Origin: Laetiporus sulphureus 93-53
Lineage: Eukaryota; Basidiomycota; Agaricomycetes; Polyporales; Laetiporaceae
DNA length: 64,000 nt
NCBI RefSeq assembly: GCF_001632365.1
Contig: NW_024468512.1
Location: 1,265,623 to 1,329,622, forward strand
Reading direction: 5' to 3'
Positions 33,253 to 42,900 of the stretch are shown here, piece by piece. The notes beneath the pieces are model-generated. The model was not told the DNA's origin, did not search any database, and saw only the letters and a list, made by a program, of their open reading frames with translations. The first letter of the stretch is position 1; every line of letters begins with the position of its first letter. Both the position numbers and the translations under genes were made by a program.

Positions 33253-35443
33253 ATCCCAGCACACCACCCCCGTCGCGAAAATAACGAAGGGCGGTGGCGA
33301 TTCGAGAACTATAAGACATAGTAGCGACATCAGCAGCGGACAGGCCATGGACGACAAATGGACATGGACCCGACTCAGATCCTCGCTCGATGTCGAGCTC
33401 ATCAACAGACATTGCTTCGGAAGGAGTGCACCCATCACTCGGTCTATGAAGAACAGTAACAGGAGGCTCATGCTCAGGATAAGCCATCAAATTTTCGGAA
33501 GAAATGCTAACATCAATGTAATCAACATGATTAAGCTTTAGCCACTGAAGTGCAGCGAAAACAGCAACATGCCTCACTAGCAACGGAGTGCGATGAAAAT
33601 CTGATTCCACAGGACGAGTAGGTCCAGTGAACAAAACGGCAAGGACCTGCTCCAAATCCGAAACAGGAGGGGGAAGAATATCATACACCTTTTCAACAGG
33701 TTGCGTAAACGCGATCGCGTTCGCCATCATCTTACGCTGACCCATGGTAACCTTGACGACGAAAGAGTTGTGACGAATGCGAGCCACCAACATACGCTCG
33801 ACAAATGTAAGGTCGGCAAGTACACCAGGTACGTCGCCAATCCATAGACCATTTGCAAGGGCATTACGAGGCAATCTGTGCCGGACAAGCATGGAACGAC
33901 AATCATCACAGATATCTATCCATTGAGTACCGTTAATATCATGAACAGCAGCAGAATACAGGATGGCACCAGGCCGATCAGAGACAACATCATTTTCACA
34001 GTGACGTTGGACACGGGTGACGTGTTCGCCGTCACGAATGAGCGGCTGCAAGTCGACATCATCGTACCGAGCACGAACGATATTTTTACTCAGCGTGAGA
34101 CGTGCACAAACGGCACAGGGAGACTCATGTACAGCGGACACATCCAGTGCGTCACACCAGGAGCGAACGATGTCCAAACGATGAGCGAGTGGAAGTGGTG
34201 GTGGAGGAAAGGATACATCATGAAAGCAAGTAGTCGAAGCAACGGAAGCCGGCACACCTAACGGAACCGAAATCGCAGAACGAACACCAGCGGGGACCTC
34301 TGCAGAAGCGCAATCTAACGGTCGGAAAGAAGGGTATCGACGCGCACAAAGCCAACAACGATGTCCTCGAAGAAGGTGAATAATTCTGTCTACAGAAATC
34401 TCATGGTCTGTCACGGGAAGGCCATGGCTGATAGCGACAGTGTAAATCGACGCAGAATCTAGCGAGGTGAGTAGATAAACCACCGGAACGTCGATGATCA
34501 AAGCAGAATGAGCAGAATCAGTCGATCCGGAAAGCGTACAGTCAACGACGCCGACAAAGCCGTATACAACACCATCTGCAGAAGAGAGAGCCCCTTTAAC
34601 AAGCGGAAAGCGAGACAAAAACTCGAACGAAAACACCGACGGCCAAGTGCGAACATGCGCGGGCAGGTGAACGTCAATGGGAAAGTGAAATATCGCGGCT
34701 AAAGAAGGACACGAAACAGAACACTGATGAGCTTGCAACAACGATACCAAAGCGGCTAGAGATCGAGAACGACAATTAATATGGAGACGATGTAAGTGCA
34801 CGATGTCGAGCAAAGAACGATAGGGAAGCACGTCAGCGAGAGTTGCACATGGAATGTTGCTAGCAACAGAACGAGAATCATCTGGAACGTTACGAACCAC
34901 GTCACGAACAGGAACAGAACGAACATATACAACATGCGTATAACACTGCATACGCTGGCTGGAGCCACGAATGACAGTACCGTTGAGTAGCACAGCTGAC
35001 GCAACAGTAGTCGATCGTCGACTCGCACCACCCTGAGGAGACGAATAGTGTGAATCCGAACGTACAAATGACATGATCGAGTCGCGGTCGAAGATGGCAC
35101 GCCCAATGGACAACAAACGAAGTTGCCGCAGAAGATGGCGATAGACAATGCCAAAAATCAACGTGACACACAGCATGAATAGCAGAGCCTCACCGAGAGA
35201 CTCGATGGACAGCACTCCAATCGGGAGTCCACACGTAAAAAACAAAGTCGTCCCTCCGAGAGACTGAGACAAACAAATCGCCGACGACCGCACCAGCGAG
35301 CACATCAGTCCAGGGGTAACCGACCCGATGGAGATAGCGACCGACGTAGAAGCAAACACGGCTAGGATGAAAACCAGCACGCAAAAGAAAACAAAGCACA
35401 ATGCGCAAAGGATCGCCAGAGGAAGCATGTTGCAGTAGTGCAT
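33110..35443 (-). mobile_element. Helitron-type element ORF with DUF6570 domain, 3'-truncated
   Basis: A long open frame (about 777 codons from the ATG at 35443; it stays open a little further upstream) matches the N-terminal part of basidiomycete Helitron helicase-like proteins. It shows SLLDIVHLHRLHINCRSRS followed by a Cys block (QCSVSCPSLAAIF). It then has the DUF6570-like region: CDDCRSMLVRHRLPRNALAN, then GVLADLTFVERMLVARIRHN, VLFTGPTRPVESDFHRTPLL, and PCPFVVHGL, reaching PESIYHN. At that point full-length proteins continue into the Helitron-like Rep/helicase part. Here the frame instead runs into the unrelated fragment near 33225 and stops at 33110. No Rep (HUH) or Pif1 helicase motif is present, so it cannot transpose on its own. 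The first 130 residues are unusually hydrophobic. Confidence 0.72.
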
Positions 35444-35614
35444 CAGATGAACGGGAAGAGCAACAGACAGGGATAGCGAGAGCGGGCAACGGAGCACAGA
35501 GAACACCAAGCAGAACGCAGTGGAGCAAGGAGGAGCAAAACGGCGTAACCAGAAAAGGGCGATCGGACAACCTCCTATCTTATGTAAGCGGGAAAGTCTG
35601 CAGTCATGGTATAG

Positions 35615-35637
35615 CCAAATAACATTCTGTTATTTGG
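35615..35637. repeat. Short perfect hairpin beside the foldback element
   Basis: CCAAATAACA and TGTTATTTGG form a perfect 10-bp stem with a 3-nt loop. It sits one base outside the left end of the foldback element. It may be part of a terminal structure of the neighbouring element or a chance palindrome. Confidence 0.5.
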
Positions 35638-35638
35638 A

Positions 35639-35904
35639 ACACGTGGCAAATGCTTAGCAAATGTCAACAGGTTTTTTGCCTTTGTGATCTCAATTTGCTA
35701 TGGTTCCTTCCCACATTCCGTATTAAGTATTTGTATATAATATGTTGGAGGCAGAAATTTAAATCATATATTTTAAGAAATGACACCATTTTCAAACTCA
35801 CCAAATACATTTAGAATTTGAGTGCTGTTGAATGTAATCATACATTTTTGAATTCCAAACCATCACATGTATAAAATACCCAGTAGCAGATGAAGGTGTA
35901 ATTA
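35639..35904 (+). repeat. Left inverted arm of foldback element
   Basis: This 266-bp arm pairs with 35969-36234 without any gap. Differences are A/G, T/C, G/A, C/T, T/C and G/A. Confidence 0.9.
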
Positions 35905-35968
35905 CAAATGACTTTCATTCTAGTAATCTTGGTTAGAATGACTTCAGTAGGGAAGTAGAATGTAGGCA

Positions 35969-36234
35969 TAATTACACCTTTGTCTGCTACTGGATATTTT
36001 ATATATGTGATGGTTTGGAATTCAAAAATGTATGATTACATTCAACAGCACTCAAATTCTAAATGTATTTGGTGAGTTTGAAAATGGTGTCATTTCTTAA
36101 AATATATGATTTAAATTTCTGCCTCCAACATATTATATGCAAATACTTAATACGGAATGTGGGAAGGAACCATAGCAAATTGAGATCACAAAGGCAAAAA
36201 ACCTGTCGACATTTGCTAAGCATTTGCCACGTGT
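35969..36234 (-). repeat. Right inverted arm of foldback element
   Basis: This is the inverted copy of 35639-35904. It ends GCCACGTGT, directly before the CIA2 5' region. Confidence 0.9.
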
Positions 36235-36317
36235 GCAAAACGCTTCATGTCTGCGGTGTTACGGAAGAGCGGGCTTGGGAAGAGACTCTCTGTCAGACCA
36301 ATCCTTGCGACTAAACC

Positions 36318-37063
36318 ATGTCGACCGAGTCATTCAATCCCAACCCCATCGTCTTTGCAACCGCAAAGCCCAATCGCAATGTGCCTGTCTATCTGAGAGT
36401 CAACTCACTTTGGCTCGATGACGACGAACGGGATCATGAGGAGCAGGATGAATCGAATGATGTCGAGGAGATTGACCAGGATGAGATATTCGGTGCGTCG
36501 CAGTGCCGTTTTGCGGACCATAGTGCTTATCTGTGACTTAATTGGGCGTCCATCATATGTCTTCAGAATTAATTCGCTCCATATCCGACCCCGAGCACCG
36601 GAGCATGACTCTGGAGCAGCTCGCAGTTGTATCAGCTCCACAAATTAGCTTTGACCCACGGGCACCAGACAGGCTCACCGTTGAGTTTACACCAACGGTT
36701 CCGCACTGTGGGATGAGCACATTCATAGGTGAGCCATCCATTTACCAAGACGAGTGCGCATTCTCGCATGTCTGAACTGCGATCTAGGACTCTCTATCCG
36801 TGTAAGGCTGTTGCGGAGCCTACCTCAGCGATATAAAGTGGACATCCGTGTGAAGCCAGGATCGCACCAGAGTGAACACGCATGTAAGCTATTTTGTTGT
36901 TGAAATAACTTTCGTTCCCTAACGTTCGTACTGCGACATAGTGAACAAACAGCTGAACGATAAGGAGCGCGTCGCTGCTGCTCTGGAGAATCCCGCACTG
37001 CTTGAGGTGCTCGAACAGTGTCTATCAACAGCAGGGCGGCAGCCCGAAGGAGCCGCCATATGA
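36318..37063 (+). CDS. CIA2: MIP18-family cytosolic Fe-S cluster assembly protein Cia2
   Basis: Cia2 is part of the CIA targeting complex (with Cia1 and Met18/MMS19) that delivers Fe-S clusters to cytosolic and nuclear apo-proteins. The first exon (ATG at 36318) gives an acidic N-terminus ending DEIF. It splices to [20 protein letters not shown], and then come [20 protein letters not shown] (with the reactive Cys of the PHC motif), [19 protein letters not shown] and PGSHQSEHA. The last exon gives [20 protein letters not shown] and the stop at 37061-37063. Four exons and three short introns keep frame. All conserved residues are present. A foldback element sits directly in its upstream region, so its promoter and leader may derive partly from that element. 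Confidence 0.92.
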
Positions 37064-37456
37064 CGCTTGCCTAGTATGTGCTTGCCAGCCCTTGCCACGC
37101 TGCATGCTCATCCTAGGTGTAGATGCTGGTTGTGACCGATATGTTGGAATCCCTCTTGTCCGCTTTCTCAGTGCAATCGTGTGTTGCATAGTACGGCATA
37201 ATCATATTCTGCAGGGTAAGATTAAATCAACAGCGTACATGGAAGCCATATGCGACTAATGCTACAGTTGTGCAGGCGTCATTATCCACGAGCTACAAGA
37301 TCTAAAGATGAAGGTATAACTTGTATGCGATACAGTACGTTCGCGAATGCAAAACGACGAGGAATAGTAGCATGTACCAGTAGTAATACGAAGGCAAGAC
37401 CCGGGGGCCGATGGACTCGAGAGAAGCCATATGAAAGAGTGGTCTCCCATTTCCCA
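37064..37456. other. Intergenic, convergent 3' ends
   Basis: This 393-bp gap lies between the stops of CIA2 and the DUF7330-like gene. Nothing recognisable is present. Confidence 0.45.
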
Positions 37457-38350
37457 TCAGTCTTCGAGGAGGAAATCCCAGTCGATCACGACCTCCGGTG
37501 ATCGCTTTGTGCACCAACCCATCCCGAACATGCGCTTGCATGCCTCGCGACAACGTGCCTCTGGCTCCCCGCGGTGTACGTCCCACATCCTGAATGTGAC
37601 GTGACCGTAGGTGTGCACCACGACTTCGTCTTCGTCCGCGCCGCCGCTCAATTTGCCAGGCCAGATATCCTTGTCCGAATACGCACTCGAGTGGTCCTTG
37701 TCGGAGATGTATAGGTCAGAGTACTGTTGCGGATCCTGGTCGCACATGGAGATGACGGATGGACGACGGGACTGCGTGATACACGCGTTCTGCAGGATGC
37801 GGTTGGTGAAGCCTGCGGAGAAGGTGGTCTTCTTGCAGCTCGCAGAGCGATGAATGTGACCCCTGAAGTCCGATGGAAGCCAGATGGTGACGTCTGCGTC
37901 GGACGAGACGTTGACCTCGAGCTGGAATTTGGTTGTTCGTGTGGGGGGAAAATTTCGGCACTAAGCACAACGACACGTTGCGTTAGTACGATTTCGGTGG
38001 ATCGGCAGCGCACGCGGACTTACGACTTTGATCTTTACCGATTCGCTGGACTCGCTTCCAACATACATAGCGAGCCGATGGTCCAGCGGCTGACTATGGG
38101 CACGATAGTGTGGAAGGACAAGCGAGAGGTCGATTGGGCGGCGGTCTGTTTCTAGTGCGAAGTCCCACTTCGAGTGCTCCCCTGCGCCGCGATATTTGAC
38201 GCGATGTGACCCAGTCGGTTGGTCAAGTAAGCTTTCCGTACCCGCTGGGCATCTAAAGTCCTGAAATTCACGATCACGATGGGAATGAATTTGACTGTCC
38301 GCAGTGATGCGCTATCATCGACTTACGTTGAAGGAATGAAAACCAGGCAT
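37457..38350 (-). CDS. DUF7330-like protein of unknown function
   Basis: Three exons can be chained. The first (ATG at 38350) encodes MPGFHSFN. The second encodes DFRCPAGTESLLDQ and onward to YVGSESSESVKIKV. The third encodes FPPTRTTKFQLEVNVSSDAD, VTIWLPSDFRGHIHRSASCK and VVVHTYGHVTFRMWDVHRGE, ending ...VVIDWDFLLED. The pattern of a beta-rich domain with a LPSDFxGxIH phrase resembles the Agaricomycete DUF7330 family, whose function is unknown. I see no signal peptide or membrane segment. The total is about 240 residues. The splice chain is consistent in frame; the family label is from memory and moderately sure. Confidence 0.65.
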
Positions 38351-41014
38351 TGTGACCTTGCGAACGAAAAGAAGGCTGGCCGTGGCCGAGGAAGACGAAT
38401 GCAAATAGACGTCGGGCACGAATGGGGAGAACGGTACATCTCGACTAGCACATCCTGGTTATATCACTGCTCGCGAGCGGTTGTGTTTCAGTATAAGTAC
38501 CGCTTTGTGCCAAATAAGGCAGGCCTTGTTTTCGTTCCTCGGCTATGAGTCAACACGTGCTAGGCAGCCGCCTCGACAAGACAACAAACCCATTGTGTTG
38601 GATGTTGACGCAGACAATTGCATGGGAATCTGAATCAATATCAACAATAAGACCGGAGTCCATCGTATCTCGTCGACTCCGCGTGTCCGCTGCCCCGCGT
38701 TCGCGTTGCCCGCTTCCCAGCTCGCTGCGATATCTCGGTGCCGGGTAAACCGTTCGACTGTACTGGCATGTTCCGTCGTGTCTCGGTGAGTTTGTGTGGC
38801 TGACAACCGTGTCTCTCTGACACACTTGGCGCGTTTCGCTGTGTTCTAGATTTGCAACAAGGTTACGCTTATGTTCTGAAAAAAAAAGCGTCAAATTGTC
38901 CCAATCACCGTGCAATGGTGTCGATTTGAGCCATCGTACAGATCTAGTAACGTGAATGGCGTTTCCTAAAGGGGGCATCCCGGATAGCACCTTGACTGCG
39001 GTGTAGAATTGCCGTGTCTATACGACGATGTGTCCTTCCATTGTACGGAAGCCATTTAACTGAAGGTAGTGAAGTGGTAGCATGGTCACTGCGGACCTGC
39101 GTTCAGCCATGTGTGGGCGGTTTCATGGCGGCGTGCCGGTCGTCAAAAAGCTAGATCAGGCGCGCACTTCACACCTTGTCTATGTCTTCGGGTCATTTGT
39201 TTCTGTTGGCCGATGGCAGTCTCGCCTTCCAACCGCCGCTTGAAGTGACGAGCGATGCGCTGACGTATCAGGGAAGTCGGCCACGAATCTCAGGAGGTTC
39301 ACAATCTCCAGCCTTGCTACCCGACCAGCGTTTCACGTTTGCGCATATCTATGGGAGCTGAGCGAGACCTTTGCTGATACGTTCACCCGCCGAGTGAGTG
39401 ATACTGGAATCATACGGTCTCATTAAGTTTTGCAGCAGCAGACTTCCAAGACAGTGAGCGTTCAGCGCTCAGCAGGTGCGTTGTTCCCTTTCGAGCAAAC
39501 AATAAATAGAGGTAAGTGCAATTGCAAGCGGCGATTGTTCTGCTCCTACCACACCGTCCGGACAATTGAACCGTGCAGGGGCATAAAGGATGATGACGAA
39601 CGGTCATTGGAGCGACAGTACAAAGCCCATGGAAGATGCGGTAGTAGAGCGTGCTCAGTTAAAGATGATTGTTGTCATGAGAAGCTGCAACGATTTTATG
39701 ACACGTATTATGTGCGTCAGCAAGCAGAATTACTCAAGACTGATACTGCCGTTCCGAGTCGCAATCAATTCGGGTCCTCCATGCGAATGCCAAAGCATTG
39801 TTAATTGCCTTTCTAATATTTTTGGTTCATACGAATGCGATTCAGAACGTATGATGTGCGATCCAGAAGTGACACAGCACTGATCGTGGGACATGTTTCA
39901 ATGGACTCGGAGTACGGCATTTCGTGCTCGGGTCCCGGGCTCTAGATCTTCATTGAGGCTGCGCGCAATGTGCATATCTAGTCGTGACACATCTGTTTAT
40001 GAGCGTATCAAAATGCCCTGAAATTCCACGTTACTTCACTACGTTGCGTTCGGCGTGCGAGCGTGTCTAATCAAAGCCAAAGCAGTTTATGAGATGTGTA
40101 TCGGACAGACAGCTCGCATTCCTCACAAGCGGAATAAAATGTTCACTGGCAATACATCACACCACTCGCCAACACATGGGGTGGTCGTTCTATGACACAC
40201 AGGATCTGCGGTCACACACTCGACAACACGAGCTTGTCACATGTGGATAACGGCTTTCCTCGTTTGGAAACTTTCCGTCACTCCGATCACTCGGTGATAG
40301 CCGCGAACCACGTGGCCGCGTTTGTACGCGAGGCGTGCCACTCTGCCTTTCTCTTTCCGCAACTTTCATCACTATAACCATATTTTCTCGGCCGAACATG
40401 GCACCCAAGGTCAGTCGCAGTCATAGATAAGGTCATAAGGAGCGAGTCTGAGGCAAGGCGCATGTAGAGGAAACGCGCAGAAGCCGCAGGTGAACCCAGT
40501 GCGCGCGTTACGCGTGCATCATCGCGCGCTAAGGGCATCGGAAGTGGTGCTATCGCTTCAGAAGGAAGCGTGGTGCCTGAAGCAGCAGGATTAGAGAGAC
40601 TAAGCGAGGTAATCCCTGCAATGAATGCTGAACGCCTTGGGTTGATTGAGACTTGTCGCGAAGTCCGACGTACCCGTGCTCAAGAAAGCTCGGAAAAGTA
40701 GGGCAAAAGGCGCTAGCACCAGAATCAGAGGCAGAGATGGAAATAAAGCGTGTGTGATTCCTCCTCCTCAAAACCGCATGGGACGCTTACTTGGATTCTA
40801 TAGCGATAATGAAGTACGTGATATTCCATTTATGGGCTGTATGCGTGACCAACAATTGTTCAGCCACAGATCGAGTAAGTTCTGTCCAACCACGTTGCCA
40901 GGCGAACCACGTTGTCAAGTGCGTTTACTTGCAACACTGGACTTCACTGCAGCCTTCTTGAGCAGTGTCCTGGTTGACATTGCTCACTGTTATCACGGGC
41001 TGGCTTGAATCCTC
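38351..41014. other. Long stretch (2.7 kb) without a clear gene
   Basis: No exon chain with family motifs is visible. On the plus strand at 40476-40700 an open frame reads AEAAGEPSARVTRASSRAKG and then ...GLERLSEVIPAMNAERLGLI. A neighbouring frame holds VPVLKKARKSRAKG. This resembles the basic start of Agaricomycete F-box-type proteins, but the rest is not there, so I treat it as a possible remnant. An A-run of ten lies near 38880. Other frames, such as the 146-codon one at 38550-38990 (minus), have no support. Confidence 0.35.
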
Positions 41015-42237
41015 ATGAATATTTCCTCCCTCTTGTGTTGCGTTCCTAATAAGAAAACTCGCAGTACACAGGAGTCTGCGTCTCCTTCAACAGATGTTAC
41101 TTCCAAAATAATCCCACTCTCAAGCCCTCAATATTACACTGTCGCCAGTGCTGGAGCTCTTTTCCGCACGTATGCGGACCCAGACGACCCATCTGTTGTA
41201 GGACCGGAGGGCTTTACACGCCTCTGCTCTGACACGGGAATATCGTTAGACGGCGCGCTTCCGTTGGTGCTTGCGTGGCAAATGGGTGCAGCTGAGATGG
41301 CCAAAATCAATTTGAGCGAATGGGAGAAGGGTACGGCAGAGCTTAGGTTGGCTTCTCAATTCTACTACTGTCGAAATATGATCCGCTAACAAGATCCGCG
41401 GGTTTTCAACATTGACCTTCTCCTCTATACTTAGAATATCTGATTTGAAGGTGTTGTCTATTGCTCTACATGACTTGGAGGATCTGCTGCTCTTGGGAAA
41501 GCCACCAATGAAACCTTCGCTGGCTACGCAAAACCGGAAGAAAGCGACTTCTTCATCTCTAGAACCCTACAATCGTGCACGCTATTACAGATACGCTGAA
41601 GATCCTCAAAAGGCATTCAACGAGCTTTATTCATTCTGCTTCGCCCTAGCCAAGCCACCGTGAGTGTGAGGTTATCATAAGAAATGACCCATGCTTAACA
41701 CGCGAGCTTGAAGTCAAGCAAGAAACATCGACATGGAGGTCGGTTGCCCGAATCCCGACTGTAATGTTCTGACAACTCATAAAAGGTGTTCTTAGACTGC
41801 GAGCGCATTCTGGTCGGTCTTGATCGTCCCCCGATATCCGTTAATGTCTGAGCTGCTCCAATTCATCAATGTACGTTCTTTCTGCGGTCTCATTCACTAC
41901 TCCGCTGCATCGAGTTTGTTATGCAGGACAAAGGAACGTACAGAGGTGTCAATAAAGATCTGTGGAACATGGCACGTGTCAATGTCATCCGCAGCAACTA
42001 TGGCATTGTTTTATTCACTTGAACTCTTAAGGCGCTCGAGTTCGTTCGCACAATCGATCCAAACCTATCCAATTATGACGCAGATGGGGTAAGTATTCCG
42101 TAATCTGACGGTTGGGTCATCTTATTCCTTCAACCCTGTAGGCATGGCCCACAATGCTTGACGATTTCGTTGCGTGGAAAACAGGCAAGAGCGCCGGAGA
42201 AGCATCGGCGCGAGCTACCGTCGACACTACGGACTAG
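41015..42237 (+). CDS. DCN1-like protein (DCUN1 domain), cullin neddylation factor
   Basis: DCN1 proteins act as co-E3 ligases that promote transfer of NEDD8 to cullins. After a short N-terminal extension (MNISSLLCCVPNKKTRSTQE; Met-Asn rather than Met-Gly, though a CC pair is present) the DCUN1 domain reads VGPEGFTRLCSDTGISLDGA, LPLVLAWQMGAAEMAKINLSEW, ISDLKVLSIALHDLEDLL, NELYSFCFALAKPP, IDMETASAFWSVLI, ELLQFINDKGTYRGVNKDLW and NMLEFVRTIDPNLSNYDADG. It ends WPTMLDDFVAWK plus a short tail, with the stop at 42235-42237. The DAD patch acidic residues near the C-terminus are retained (YDADGAWP). Five or more introns. The fold is complete. Confidence 0.87.
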
Positions 42238-42861
42238 CGACGAGTTATAATGACAGGACTGTTATGGAAGCATATCTAATGCCACGATCGCAATGGTCTA
42301 ATATTGCTGCATCCAATGTCTTTCTATTTCCTCGGTTTCTTTATTCCACCTCCAACGTTTAGCTCCAAGTCCGAATGAGCGATCTGCAGGATGTCTTCAA
42401 TCATGACATGCAGCTTCCCATCCGAGTCTGGTACTGAGCGTTGAGCGTGTTCATTTTCGTGCTGCATATTTTAAATTAGGCACCGCCTTTCCTTTCGATC
42501 AGTATTTTCGCGAGACTCATTCCACGCTACAATGTTCAGCAGACACTCACCTTCTTCCTCAGAGATGAATAGCGTCCCCAAAGCTGGCGGTGAATGGAAA
42601 ACGTGTATAATGAGCCGCTATCGCCTGGAAATATGGTTCATCCGCCATCCCGCCATTACATCGTCAGGTGTCCATTCGAAATGCACACGTACCGCTGCGT
42701 GCATCTCAGAAAGAAGTCGAAGCTACCGTCGGATTGGGGTGGTAGACATCTTTCCTCCAATACCTTTGCCTAATGCAGTTTGACATGGTTCTTCACAGGG
42801 TCCCGAGTACGACCTTATGCATGCGAGCGGCACTTCGGCACGGAGACGGGAAGATGTGAGA
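42238..42861. other. Intergenic upstream of P450
   Basis: This 624-bp stretch lies between the DCN1-like gene and the P450. An open frame at 42532-42783 (plus) has no recognisable feature. The promoter of the P450 lies at its right edge. Confidence 0.4.
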
Positions 42862-42869
42862 TATAAAAG
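42862..42869 (+). promoter_or_regulatory. TATA box of the P450 gene
   Basis: TATAAAAG lies 39 bp upstream of the P450 ATG at 42901, which would imply a very short leader. It supports the ATG at 42901 over the in-frame ATG at 42817, which lies upstream of the box. Confidence 0.5.
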
Positions 42870-42900
42870 CGGTCGGAACTATCATTTCGGCCTGAGCATC

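Larger units (their letters stand above)
35639..36234. mobile_element. 596-bp foldback/MITE-like element with 266-bp inverted arms
   Basis: The left arm (35639-35904) and right arm (35969-36234) are inverted copies of equal length. They differ at only six positions by my reading, all transitions. The ends read ACACGTGGCAAATGC outward-in on both sides. The 64-bp centre (35905-35968) contains repeated AGAATG phrases. The element is clearly more AT-rich than its surroundings and has no ORF of note. I cannot see a target-site duplication. A transcript through it would form a long hairpin. The right end lies 84 bp upstream of the CIA2 start codon. The class is inferred from structure; the transposase family is unknown. 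Confidence 0.85.

Noticed and set aside
32459..35626. CCAAATAACATT occurs at 32459-32470 and 35615-35626, flanking the Helitron remnant like a 12-bp target-site duplication.
   Set aside because: Over a hundred 12-bp matches are expected by chance in 64 kb, Helitrons do not make target-site duplications, and the inner ends show no terminal repeats.
38550..38990. 146-codon open frame on the minus strand.
   Set aside because: No motif, no splice context, and unusual composition. Frames of this length arise by chance in moderately GC-rich DNA.
42817..42900. Longer N-terminus for the P450 from an upstream ATG.
   Set aside because: It would put charged residues before the membrane anchor, and the likely TATA box lies downstream of that ATG.
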